In this document: one piece after another, positions 1 to 10,519 of the stretch
How positions within the stretch are numbered: position 1 is the stretch's first letter
How the letters are laid out: every line of letters begins with the position of its first letter
Assembly: GCA_025266875.1 (NCBI GenBank)
Contig: JALLLT010000035.1
Span: forward strand, 372,001 to 436,000
Source of the DNA: Fennellomyces sp. T-0311
Lineage: Eukaryota; Mucoromycota; Mucoromycetes; Mucorales; Lichtheimiaceae
DNA length: 64,000 nucleotides
Direction: 5' to 3'
Made by a program: the position numbers and the translations under genes
The notes under the pieces: model-generated
What the model saw: the letters and a program-made list of their open reading frames with translations, nothing else
The model's database searches: none
Told to the model about the DNA's origin: nothing

Positions 1-301
1 TGCCAAAGTCTTTGCAGAGCTGTTGAAGACATCCCTCAAAATGGACGTGCTTTTGGCCATCTTGTGTAACGACGACGTGGTGGCCTTCATCCTTAACGTC
101 TTGCCGGCCGTCTGCTAGCACCACGCGCTCACCACCCCAGGTCCATGAGTAAGATAGAGCGCAGTATCCGTCTACAGCTTCACTCCCAGGTACAACTGTC
201 ATGTCGGATACGCGTATCACTCGCTCAGGTCGGTATTCAGAGGCAGTCACCGCTGGCCGCTTGCCAAAAGCCACTTGGTCCGTTTCGTAGGTTACATACA
301 T
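1..301 (-). CDS. HET-domain (heterokaryon-incompatibility-like) protein, N-terminal part, cut by window edge
   Basis: The minus-strand reading frame opens at ATG 301 and runs off the left edge without a stop, giving about 100 residues. Near residue 45 it carries YCALSYSW, the first conserved block of the fungal HET domain (Y-x-A-L-S-Y-x-W), preceded by a 'VVPGSEAVDGYC' lead-in typical of the family. HET-domain proteins in filamentous fungi can trigger cell death after fusion of unlike strains, but in zygomycetes their role is not established, so only domain membership is claimed. A TATA-like motif about 90 bases upstream and an in-frame stop upstream of the ATG support this start, although the pyrimidine-rich CTGCAG just before it could also be a splice acceptor. 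A second, decayed HET gene lies at about 15.0-16.0 kb. Confidence 0.72.
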   Translation of the reverse strand, partial: MYVTYETDQVAFGKRPAVTASEYRPERVIRVSDMTVVPGSEAVDGYCALSYSWTWGGERVVLADGRQDVKDEGHHVVVTQDGQKHVHFEGCLQQLCKDFG

Positions 302-391
302 TTCGGCTGCAGAAGAAAAAGCTCACGATAGGTTTCAAAAAAAAAGATGGATGAGCGAAAAGAAAAAAGAGTCCGTCTCGAGTAAGAAGAC

Positions 392-398
392 TATATAC
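392..398 (-). promoter_or_regulatory. TATA-like element upstream of the HET-domain gene
   Basis: TATATAG on the minus strand sits about 90 bases upstream of the HET ATG at 301, within the 231-base gap between the VPS41 stop codon and this gene. The position fits a core promoter; function is inference. Confidence 0.35.
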
Positions 399-532
399 AG
401 TGTTTCACGAAACCAAGCGGCGCAGGGTGTAACTCGACCAAGCCGAAAGCTTATTCTGCGCGCCACTTTCTTTTGTGATACTAAAGACATGCAGAGTTTA
501 TTTTTTTTTTGGGAGAGGAGGGAGAGGGGATA

Positions 533-3500
533 TCAGTGAACAACGCCCAAGCTTCGAACACTGCCGGTATGTGAGGATGCACCTGGGGACATGGATTTAT
601 TAGCCGCACCACGGCGTTGAGTCTTCATGCGATTGACAAATGCATTTCCACCTGCGGCTTGTTCACGACATAAGGGGCATCCGATATCACGAGTAGACTT
701 GAGTAATGCTGCATGATTCACCTTTGTCGTAAGTGTGCCTGGATGAATGGCGTTGGATGGCGTTGCTGTTGCAGCTGACGCATTATCAGCTTCGTCCCGA
801 TCCAATAGACATCGTTCATGGTATGCATGTCGACAGAAGAAAATGATGCTGTTGGGGAAATCGTCCAGATTGGTATTGTCAAACACGAGCTCATCACATA
901 TGCTGCACAACATATCCTCTGTTTTTCTTTTCTAAGTTACCAGGTTCACTTGTTGATGCATGTAAACTTACGGTTGCAGTTGATGCCTCGCTTTTGTGTT
1001 CGATACATTCGATCGGCTAGGAATACACTGTCACTGACCAAAATCTTTTCGCATCCTTCGTGCAGCGACATCTAGATATAAAAAGTCAATCCAATCGCAT
1101 ATACAGAATCACTTTTTTGTTTTTTACCTGCAAGTTGTAGTCTTGCAGAATCTTAAGCAAAGCCTCCTTGAGACCGGGGATTTCCAGTTCGTCGGGAATT
1201 CGTTTGATCAATCGTAATGGCTCGATATCCGTGCCCACATTCTCGAGGAGCCCGCGAATGAATTCTATGATCCAGTATATCAGGCTTTCCTAGATCTTTT
1301 TTCTTTTTGCAAAGAAGCACGGTCTACTTACTGGGTTTGTCCATTGAATAAGTTAGCAGATCTTCCCACAAATCATCGTCCTTTTGTTCTTTGGCAAAGT
1401 CTATGGCCTGCAAAAGACAACGGCAAAAAAAAATGAGAACAGTGGGCAAACAATGAAGAGAGAGAGAGGAAACATACCCGTTGGACATCACCCAATCGCT
1501 CTATAATCAACATCAAGGCCTTCTTGTTATCACCCATGCGACCTAGGATAAAGACCATTTCAGGCACCAAATCCTTCTTTTCACAAACATTGTATGCCTT
1601 TTCCAGCGAAACATAATGACTTGCGCGCAAAAAGTCGAGTAATTTAGGATAATCGTAATCGGCGTACAGTTCAATCTGCATATCATGGAATTCGTATCCA
1701 ATATGTCGGTCTCGATCAAACAAGGCATCTAAATAAATATGCAAGAATCGCCGGTGCGATCGCAGTTGGCGAACCACCTTGTTTGGCTATTTTTTTTCCT
1801 TGCATAAATTAACATTGCCCGACATGATCATTGGTTAAACTTTACCGGGATCGCTTCTGTGTTTTTGACGAGCATTTGTACTGCAGGCATTTGCGTACGT
1901 TTCTTGATGGATTTCGGCGATCCACCTTCTTGCCGTTTCTTTTCTTCACTTTCGAGCAAATGCTGATCGAACTCCATGAGCAGCACTGCCTTGTCTTTGA
2001 CAGCATCAAACATATTGTATTCTTGGATAAGCTCGAATGCATTCGGCCGTCGCAATCGCAAATTGTACTCGATGGCCTTGTCGGGCTGGTTGTTGTATGT
2101 GTATCTACGCAAACCATGTCAACCGAAGCGATACTACTAAACGGCGAAAACACTTACAAGTCGGCCAGACATTCCAAAAGGATCTCATTGTCCTTGTCTT
2201 TGGGTAAGTAATCCTCAACCGCAACAATAACGTTGGAGAGACTGTAGAGAGATCTGGGCCATTGATGGATCGTAGTCCGCAGTGCCTAATATTTTTTCCT
2301 TTGAGTAACGACTTTTTCCCGAAAAAACGACATACCTGATGGTCGCTTTTCAGGAACCATGCTAAAACAATTTCGTACAGCGTGCTGCTCAACTGAGGAT
2401 CTTTGACGGGTATATACGGAGCGATGGCCTATTTTCTCACGAATGAACTCCTTTTGAAAATTCCCGTCCGGCTTTATATCATCCAAACCTTGAGTTCTCC
2501 CAATTCAGTAAAGCGGAATACCCAATCTTCCCACAGGGTACGATCATTTCCGAGCACTCCCGGACATTCTTTGGCAGCTTCTTCATAGTGTCTGTGTTCC
2601 ACCAACCAATTCAGATACGTTTGTCCAATCTCCCCCACATCGAATCGACGACTGCCGCCGTAATGCGCTTCTGCTTCCCGCGCAGCCTGTAATGCGTCAC
2701 CGTATCGTTCGTGATCCATGAGCCATTCAATGTGATCATCTTGGTCACGAGGTCGAGCAGCAACCAAGTCCTTGGGTCCAAGCACATAAAACATGTCTTC
2801 TTCATCCAAGTACTCCAATACGTAATCGTTTGCCTGATAATGTTCGAAACCATGAAGAGCCAAGACGTCTGCAGAGATTTCTTCGTTTTCGCCATTGATG
2901 ATGTGAAGTTCCGGCCGAACGGCCCGTCGTTTCCGTTGCATGGCCGGATCTTGCGTATCGGCATCCAAGGCATTTTCGTCATTCTCGATAATGTAGCCGA
3001 GAAGTAAGAGGGTATCGTTGAAAGGTGCGATGCCACACACAATGTAGTCGGTTTGGAACATGGTGATGATTTCTACATAGTGGATGGGTTGACCTTGCGC
3101 CTGTGCTTGTTTTGGTTTTTCCTTTTATATTTGTCAGTTTATCCCTCCTTGATGTGTCAACTGTCCCCTCCCCTCCCCTTACCTTGACAACTGCAACTTT
3201 AACAGTATCAGCCCATGCAATCAATAACGTGTTGTCGTTCTTCCAACACATTCGACACTTGTACAGATCAGCACGTGGACTTCCAGCCGGTCGATCGATG
3301 TATGTGATACGGAGGTTGGTAGTAGTGTCGTACATTTTGACACCTTCATCGTTTGCCCAAGCAATAAAGTTGCCTCTCCACTGAATCGAGTAAATCGGGC
3401 CCTCGTTGGCATGGAGAACAACATCCTTGTTTCCAAGCCAACCCTTGTCATTCATGATCAACTGCTCTGCCATGCCGCCCGAAACAAACTGTCGGGTTGA

Positions 3501-4094
3501 TTTACGCGCGAATTCTGGATCCAATGCAACTGCTTTAACCGGTCGTCGATAGTTGAAGTGTTGGATCTCGCTTGTATATAAGGAATAGATAAACACCTTG
3601 CCTTGATATATCACATGTCAGTTATGTAACAGTTAGATTGCACCACAGATTATATTACCATCGTCTGAGGCACTTGCAACGTATTCACCAGCATCATCAA
3701 TTGAAATATCATTTACGGTGGCTGAATGTTTCTGAAACGTTTTTATAACGTTGCCCTCGAAATCCAAAACGTGCACAGCACCCCAGTGTGTACCGAGTGC
3801 CTGTATAGAACTCCATATTGGTACTTTTTTTTTACAACGTAAAGGTGGAAAACATACCACAAATTTATCAGACACTCGCAATGCCGATGCGGCATCTTTA
3901 TCAAGTAGATCGCGAACACCAGCACCAACACGACGGTATCGAAGTTTAGGTTCTTCTTCCATATCGTCTTCATCGCTGTCTTCACTTTCGCCACCGTCAT
4001 CTGAATATTCACTATCTGTCTGATCCGAAGCTGCATCTTGCTCTTGACGATCGTCGTCGTCGCTTAATGAAGCACGCTCGCTTGATTCTGCCAT
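533..4094 (-). CDS. VPS41: Vps41, HOPS-complex subunit (WD40 / clathrin-repeat / RING-H2)
   Basis: Twelve exons rebuild a 965-residue protein: 4094-3858, 3800-3659, 3601-3183, 3100-2489, 2428-2336, 2285-2158, 2104-1846, 1786-1478, 1407-1332, 1264-1128, 1071-972, 918-533. All junctions are GT-AG and phases agree. Residues 1-60 are Ser/Asp/Glu-rich, followed by 'DKFV-ALGTHWGAVHVLDFEGN', the Vps41 WD40 entry. The middle has the clathrin-heavy-chain-repeat region with 'YLDALFDRD'. The C-terminus has 'LKILQDYNLQ', 'EGCEKILVSDS' and a RING-H2 with CSIC, CRHAYHERC and CPLC. Vps41 is the HOPS-specific effector that binds Ypt7/Rab7 on vacuolar and late-endosomal membranes and drives tethering and fusion. 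The size matches the family. The gene is divergent from PBDC1, with 168 bp between start codons. Confidence 0.95.
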
Positions 4095-4262
4095 AATATG
4101 AAATATACAAAAAAAAGTAACGTGAAACGTATAAAGGAGCCTGCAATGCAAAACGAATGTCCGCTTTGGATGATGCGCCTAATCTGACTTTCGAGTCACA
4201 AAAACTGTTTTTTATATAACTCTACACACTTTTTTTGACCACATAAAAACTACATTCAAGCA
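4095..4262. promoter_or_regulatory. Divergent intergenic promoter region, VPS41 / PBDC1
   Basis: Only 168 bp separate the two start codons, which face away from each other. It must hold both 5' UTRs and both promoters. A T-rich tract and a TTTTTTATATAA-like stretch near 4208-4220 are visible. Shared control is inference. Confidence 0.5.
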
Positions 4263-5094
4263 ATGCCTCTTCCGAAAGCAGAAGATCTCGAACAGCTCGA
4301 GGATATCGGTAACCAAGGGAATCATTGGTTGTCATTGCAACGCGTTGACACGTTGAAACCAATTTAGAAAAGCAATGGGCTGTCAAGGCAGGATCGAGTT
4401 TTTTTCTTTTAGGTAAGTATATACAAAAAGCGCGTGTGCCCAAAAGGACGTGTGTTTTTTTTTGGGGGGGGCAAAGGATGTTAATATGTCTAAATACTGA
4501 GCCTTGTGTTTATAGTGAAGTGTGATAATATATTGATCCATATATTGTGCGTTTAGGCGATGCATCATGCGGAAACATATTACAAGCTGATCACCAGTCT
4601 CGACATGAAAAACTTTCCGTTGACAAAGTATGTATTTTTAGAGATCATAGACTTAAACGGTTAATTTACTTTCTTAAAAATAGGATCGATGATGAGATCT
4701 ACAAGGATTTTGAAGAGTCATTTCCAGAAATTGACGTCAAGCACTTGGATGACAAGCATTTCCACACGCCCGAAGCAAAGGAAAAGTGGCGCAATTGGAT
4801 CAACAAGTACGAAAAACGAGTTAATGAATTTAACTTTGGCACCTTGATCCGCATCAATTACAGACAAGATTACACTGAACAAAATACAATGTTTGGTAAG
4901 AGGAAGGACTGCAGTTTGTTTTGCATTTGATGTGTCTAACATGCATGTTATTTGCAGGTGTCCGCATGCAGGTTTGGCGAAAAAAATTACGGTCCGAGTA
5001 TCTTTTTTTTTACTAACCCCTAATACTTTAGTTCTATGCTATTGAGATTGCTCGCAACAAGAAGGGATTGAATGCCGAGTTGTTGAAGAAATAG
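4263..5094 (+). CDS. PBDC1: PBDC1-family protein with two microexons
   Basis: Six exons give 141 residues: 4263-4308, 4368-4387 (20 nt), 4557-4627, 4684-4895, 4958-4971 (14 nt) and 5032-5094. The protein matches the small conserved PBDC1/YPL225W family: 'QWAVKAMHHAETYYKLI', 'IDDEIYKDF', 'FNFGTLIRINY', 'DYTEQNT' and 'FYAIEIARN'. The yeast member is a cytosolic chaperone for nascent eEF1A; that role here is inferred by homology. The start at 4263 is preferred over the in-frame ATG at 4560 because the first two exons supply DIEKQWAVKA, which aligns with animal PBDC1 upstream of the AMxHAE block. This requires a GC-AG intron (4388-4556). The last intron has a TACTAAC branch site, and AATAAA follows the stop. 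Confidence 0.85.
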
Positions 5095-5115
5095 AGGATG
5101 GAATGGGAGATTAAG

Positions 5116-5121
5116 AATAAA
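5116..5121 (+). terminator. Poly(A) signal AATAAA after PBDC1
   Basis: AATAAA lies 22 bases downstream of the PBDC1 stop codon and precedes an A-rich run, as expected for a fungal 3' end. Confidence 0.5.
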
Positions 5122-5736
5122 GAATTGTAAAAAAAAATAACATTGAGTTTCGGCAAATGTTGTTATTTGTTATGGATCAGGGTTTTGGGAGCAGCTCTTG
5201 GCATGGTTGGAATTGCTATTACTGCCCTTATATACGCACGCACGCACGTTTATCCGATGGGACGGAAAAGGAGCACCCTGAAGGGAGAAAGGGGGTTAAA
5301 AGGGGGTGATGATTGCCATGAAGCTGTTCCTACGTGTTGTGCTGGTAAATTGTCATTTATACAACGGAAGGAGATCATCGCCCAAGAGGCGAAAATGATT
5401 GCCTTTTCATTTTGGGGGTACGTACAAAAAAGGGGGGGAGGTGGAGAGCAAAAAATAGGGATGAAGATAAGAGAGAGAGAAAGAGAAAGCCACACAATTC
5501 GACGCATACAGAGATGCACGCGCGCATAACTCCTTGTTGCAGAGGTCATGCCGCTATATGGGGGACCTTGGAACGTTCTCTGCTTCTTGCATCTTTTATA
5601 AAGATCGGCAAGATATAAAACCGAGGGCGTCCATTGAATTGAAAGGATATATAAAGAGGTGTAACTTTTCCTTCATCTTCCCTTTTTCTTCCCGTCTTTT
5701 TTTCTCTCTCTCTCCACACACACACACAAACAGAAA
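5122..5736. other. Intergenic region upstream of L2HGDH
   Basis: About 615 bases without a gene. It holds a short CGCA tandem repeat near 5232-5248, a G-rich tract near 5431-5445, purine-rich GA repeats near 5470-5490, and CT- and CA-rich runs immediately before the L2HGDH ATG. The last part is probably promoter and 5' UTR. Confidence 0.5.
5648..5656 (+). promoter_or_regulatory. TATA box of the L2HGDH gene
   Basis: TATATAAAG lies 81 bases upstream of the ATG at 5737 and is followed by a pyrimidine-rich leader, a common core-promoter arrangement in fungi. Confidence 0.5.
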
Positions 5737-7682
5737 ATGGTTTTTGCTCGATCCGCAAGAATGTTCCCTCGAGGCCGTATGCCCGCCATTACCATGGGTG
5801 CCTTTGCAGCAACAGGTATGCTGTATATGGCTGTGAGACCCGAACCTACCAAGGTCCATGCCGAGTCCAACCAAAAGCTCTCGTTTTGGGAAAGTCTCCC
5901 TGGTGAAAACATGCCTGTCAACCCCGGTTTTGCAAAGTTACGTGGTATGGCGGCTGAACAACGATTCCGTACCGCTCTTTCCGAGAGCAATGGCAAGACT
6001 GACTTTGATGTTGTCATTGGTAACGTATTCTTTTATTGACAACAACAACAACAAAAATCCTTCTTTGTGTGGTTAAACTGTTTATTTGATTAGTGGGTGG
6101 TGGCATTATCGGTTTGGCAACAGCAAGAGAGTTATTGAAGCGTTTCCCCAATATGACGATTGCCGTGCTTGAAAAGGAACGCGAAGTGGCTGCTCATCAA
6201 ACTGGCCACAACAGTGGTGTGATTCACGCTGGTATTTACTACAAGCCTGGTTCTCGCATGGCATACACATGTGTACGTGGTGCCGATTTGATGTACGAAT
6301 ACTGCAAGCAAAATCAACTCCCTGTTGAACGCTGTGGCAAATTGATCGTCGCCGTCGATGAAAAAGAACACAAGCAGGTGGAACGCCTCTATGAGATTGC
6401 TACTTTGAATGGTGTCAAGGATTTGCAAGTCCTCAACAGTGAGGAGGTATATAGAGCGAATGGGATCTTTTTGTCAATAACTAATTCTCCGGATTTAGAT
6501 TCGCAAACTCGAGCCTAATGTTGTGGCCTACTCCGCCCTGTACTCTCCTAACACTGGCATTACTGACTATGGACTGGTTGCCCAGTGCATCGCCAATGAA
6601 ATTGTCCAATCTGGGTAAGGATCTTATAACCCCACAATGTGTTACTTTTGATTTTTTTTAATCGTGATAAGAAAATACTAATTGTCTTTTTGTTTTAGAC
6701 GTGCTGAGATTAAGCTTGCCTTTGAAGCTAGCAAGTTCGAAAAGAGACCTGATGGAAGAATTGAGGTAAAGTTTTCGAACAAATCCTATTTCTCCCTATC
6801 GATTGTCATGGTTACCTAAGCATTACGGAATGGGTGTTGATAACCATATCTGTGTTTAGATTTGGGGTGCTGAACCAAACCAACGTGGCCCCACGCTCAA
6901 GGTTTCTGCCAAAAACGTCATTACCTGTGCGGGCTTCTACTCTGATCGTGTAGCCGGTCTTGCTGGTGGTGATCCTACCAAGGCAAAGGTGGTTACTTTC
7001 CGCGGTACCTACTATCAACTCAAGCCTGAATATCGAGGTATCTGCCGTATGAATGTGTATCCTGTCCCTAGTGGTGGTGGTATCCCTGTCGGTGTTCACT
7101 TTACGCCAACTGTAAGTTTCCTTTTTCTCCTCCCCCTTACAGTTATATTATTGTTTATTAACGTTTCCCCTGAAAAAAAAATAGGTCAACACTCGACGTG
7201 GTATTCAAATGATCGTTGGTCCAGGTGCATGCCTTACATTCTCTCGTGAAGGTTATACCTTTACCAATCTCAAGTTCAGTGATCTATTTGATTCACTTAC
7301 CAACATGAACTTGTGGGCATTTGCTTTGAAGAACCCTTCATTGTCTTTGGGTGAACTTTACAAGGATATGAACAAGCGCGCTTTCTTGCGTGCTGCTCAA
7401 GCTTATGTACCTGGTTTGACGGAGGACATGGTCGAGGAAAGTTTCGCTGGTGTCATGTCGCAGGTATTCGAAAATGGCGGTATCGCTGCCAACGATTACA
7501 TCTTGGAACGCAAGGTGATGGATGGAAAGGTTTTGTGTGTTCGCAATGCTCCTACGCCTGCATGCACCGCTTCGTTGGCTATTGCAGAAATGTTGGCAGA
7601 TACCGCAACCGAGGACTTTGAATGGACCAAGGACGAAAAGACGGATGCTCAACCACAACAGAAGCTTGCTGTTGCCGCATAA
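5737..7682 (+). CDS. L2HGDH: L-2-hydroxyglutarate dehydrogenase, mitochondrial (FAD)
   Basis: Six exons (5737-6019, 6094-6446, 6499-6614, 6699-6765, 6860-7111, 7185-7682) encode 522 residues. The N-terminus is basic, then hydrophobic, consistent with mitochondrial import or inner-membrane anchoring. The FAD Rossmann motif VVGGGIIGLATARELL is split by the first intron near residue 95. 'GHNSGVIHAGIYY' and 'PGSRMA' are family signatures, and 'RGTYYQL', 'GPGACLTFSREGY' and the 'SQVFENGG' region follow. The enzyme oxidises L-2-hydroxyglutarate, a side product of malate and lactate dehydrogenases, to 2-oxoglutarate and passes electrons to an acceptor. The N-terminal leader is longer than in animals. 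Splice sites are GT-AG with consistent phase. Confidence 0.93.
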
Positions 7683-8961
7683 GTTTCTCATTTCTCTTTT
7701 TTTTTCCTTCTTCGTATTTTGCTTTCATTATTATTCAGTTGTAATTCCTTTCTCCATATCGTCCACCCTCACCCCCCATAAAAAAACAGTCGGCATCTTC
7801 CAAATGTATTCAACCTACCTTTTTCGGCCATATTAATTGCAAACAGCTGTAATAAAAAAATTGGCATTCATGAGACTCAAATCTAAATCATACGGGAATA
7901 CCCGTTAGCTTCCTTTTTGTTATTATTAGTCGAACTTTAAGCGGGAGCCGTTCTTGTACAACATCTAATCGTACACCTTTTTCTCGAAGAATTAGGCAAT
8001 TATGTCACACGGTCCTCCGAGTATGGGGCTGTCCGATTTACACTTTGCATTATATTCAGCGACAGTTGCCCAGGTGACATGATTACTTCTGGGCCCCTGC
8101 ATAATAAACCTTCAAGGAGAATTTTTTTCATCAAAGCAGCTTAATCAACAATACTGTTTTTTTTTATTGCTCATTTAAACTGATTCCAAAACTAGTTTGA
8201 TCATTTGGTTATCTATTGCTTAGGTAAGTTTTCCCCACTAACAATTTCGCATCGAATCTAAATCCAGCCAATGTCACTTTTTGCTTTACAACATTGCAAG
8301 ATCTTGATAACGGAACGTGGTTTTTAGTCATAGCATTCCTTATCTCTGTAGAATGGTATACAATGGAAAGAAACGAGAGAGAAGAGAGAAAAAGACCCGG
8401 CCACATACTCGATCCATTTTCTTATTCATGAGGAAAACGTGAAAGTTGCCCCGCATAATTGGCTACAAGCTGTCACGAATGGAAGTACAAAGATCCGGCA
8501 AGCTTATCCCACGCACCGGACAGGGTGCTGTATCACACACACGCGCACACACACTCAGCCAAACGACAATTCCGATGCATGTGGCTCAACCCATCGGTGG
8601 TCTTTGAAACTTTGTAAGGATTGCTTTTCTTGGTATAGCATTCCCGTCAAGTCCGTCATGGGATAAATCAATCACCGCTAACTTTTTTTTTGCACGCTAG
8701 AACGAATTCTGGCCCATGGGCAAATGGACGGATAAAGAACTCCAAACCGTGCATGATGGCGGCACGAGGGCTTAGGATTGTTTGCAATAAAAAATAAAAA
8801 CATAGATCCGTCTTCATCCGTGATCAAGACTTTGTTCCATGATTTTCCAGTTTACCCCAGGTTTAACCGAGACCGGGTCGGTTAAAAGATCTTTTGCCCT
8901 TACTGGATGATAATTTGTAATGCGTGGATGCCTTATCCTATTGCACATGGGAGACGATATA
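7683..8961. other. Intergenic region with poly(A) signal and CA repeat
   Basis: About 1.3 kb with no supportable gene between L2HGDH and the convergent eIF5-like ORF. It contains AATAAA at 7851-7856 (probable L2HGDH 3' end), several T runs and a CA/CG dinucleotide tract near 8533-8555. Confidence 0.5.
7851..7856 (+). terminator. Poly(A) signal AATAAA after L2HGDH
   Basis: AATAAA lies about 170 bases after the L2HGDH stop codon and opens an A run. It is the clearest 3'-end signal in this gap. Confidence 0.35.
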
Positions 8962-9555
8962 CTATACTATTTCTTCATCAGATGATTCCTCTGGGGCATT
9001 CCTAATCCACTCCAAAAACGGCGCCGCAGCCTCCTTGACCTGTCTTGAGAACCTCTTCCTAGTATAATGCCGGGATGGCGCTTGGCCCCAATCCAAAAAC
9101 ACATCGTCATCGATTAATTCGGTATCGTATAGCTTCAACAGAATCCGATTAACCTTGGTCATCAATTCAGCTCTGTATCGAACACCAACGAGCCGTTCCA
9201 CCCCACCCAACACGGCCATCTGGTGCTTCTTGCTGCGGACAAACTCGGTTAACAGGTGTTGGTATTCGGGTATCTGGTTCAGTATATCTTGATCGAATAT
9301 GCACTGGACAAGTACTAGGCATGTTCTGTGTTTGTCCAGAATGCCTAGCTTTTCGGCTTTGGCGAGGATTTCTTGATCACTTGGAATACCTCGCTCAAGC
9401 CATGCACCAAACTTTTCGTACTTGATGTGGGCGTATAGTTCAACCACATTGTCCGACCAATCTTGTCCATCTTGCTGGATGGAGCTTTCCATTGGAATGT
9501 AGAATACAACATTCTTTTTCAAACAAAAAGTCACTCTGCGTTGCAGGTCGTGCAT
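8962..9555 (-). CDS. eIF5-like W2-domain protein, truncated (possible pseudogene)
   Basis: An intronless ORF of 197 residues from ATG 9555; the frame stays open upstream to 9684 but without an earlier ATG. From residue ~45 to the end it is a W2 (eIF5-C / MA3-like HEAT) domain: 'YEKFGAWLE', 'LGILDKHRT', 'LGGVERLVG', 'DDDVFLDWGQ', and a C-terminus 'AAAPFLEWIRNA' plus acidic tail, the classic aromatic/acidic boxes that bind eIF2-beta and eIF3. Fungal eIF5 is about 400 residues and begins with an eIF2-gamma GAP and zinc-ribbon domain. Neither is present here, and the sequence upstream shows no exon for it. It is either a decayed partial copy of eIF5 or an eIF5-mimic (5MP-like) protein. The absence of introns fits a duplicated fragment or retrocopy. 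Confidence 0.65.
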   Translation of the reverse strand: MHDLQRRVTFCLKKNVVFYIPMESSIQQDGQDWSDNVVELYAHIKYEKFGAWLERGIPSDQEILAKAEKLGILDKHRTCLVLVQCIFDQDILNQIPEYQHLLTEFVRSKKHQMAVLGGVERLVGVRYRAELMTKVNRILLKLYDTELIDDDVFLDWGQAPSRHYTRKRFSRQVKEAAAPFLEWIRNAPEESSDEEIV

Positions 9556-10519
9556 TGTGAGAGGCAATTGACATGGAGAAAGAGATTTGATAAGCCCAAA
9601 CGCAAAGCCATTAGGCTGTAGCTCTTTTAAAACAGACGCGAATGGATGACACTGTATGACTCCTCTCCAAGGTTTCAGGTGCAACCGTTATCCTCAGATC
9701 ATGTGACCTGCAAAGCACAGCCCAGGCTCAGCTAGAGTACACATTAACTTTTCCCTCAAAGCCCGAATCGGTAGTTAAGTTTTCTCATTTTCTTAATTGA
9801 ATTGGGAGCGGGGAGCCAGTCAGCGAACCGACCATCTCCCCAAAGCAAAAATTGTAGCCTCGAGACACCCCGAAGAGTGTTCGCAGGACAGTCAGCAACC
9901 GGTAGTGCAATGGTCACCATCCGCCCTGTGTGCCCGGCATCCTTGATCACCAAACACACGGCTCAGGTAAGTATGAGTTGTTCAGGTTGCGAATTTGCCC
10001 TTCTTTTATAGTTTTTTGGAAACCCAGACCCGAGACTGTTTTCCTGAGACTGCTTATATGTTTTATCTCTGATTGGCGGAAATAATTTCCATTACCTTCC
10101 ATCAGGTAACCATGGTTACGCAACCCACGGGAAATAAATTCCCCTTGCTTCTGGGTCTTTTGTTGCTGGAAAAGCGTGTTGACTATGGTCTCATATATAT
10201 TTTATGCTATGCGTGGCTGCTTTTGCAATGCGCAACGAGGTAACTGAGATTACCATGGATATCAGGTATTACGAGAGCCCGTGGGTGAACCGTGCATTTA
10301 TAGAGTTCAAAAAATATTAAAAAAAAAGCTCATACCACAAAAAAAATAACGTTCGTCTGCATGAAATTTGTATGCAAAAAGCAAACATGCTTTGAAAAGC
10401 TACAATGAGAACCCACTATCACAACGGAGTGTGCCCTACTCCTGAACAACGATTTCAGAAGTTTCGAAAGGCCTTCATCTAGATGATTGAAGATCCGCTT
10501 GAGGTTTTTTTATCACTGT
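9556..10519. other. Intergenic region before the regulator array
   Basis: Nearly 1 kb without a supportable gene. Upstream sequence of the truncated eIF5-like ORF and the promoter of the first Zn2Cys6 gene must lie here. No repeat, RNA gene or TATA box is convincing. Confidence 0.4.

Noticed and set aside
4547..4930. 127-residue continuous ORF across PBDC1 exons 3-4
   Set aside because: It reads through an intron, and its N-terminal half is in a different frame from the conserved PBDC1 sequence.
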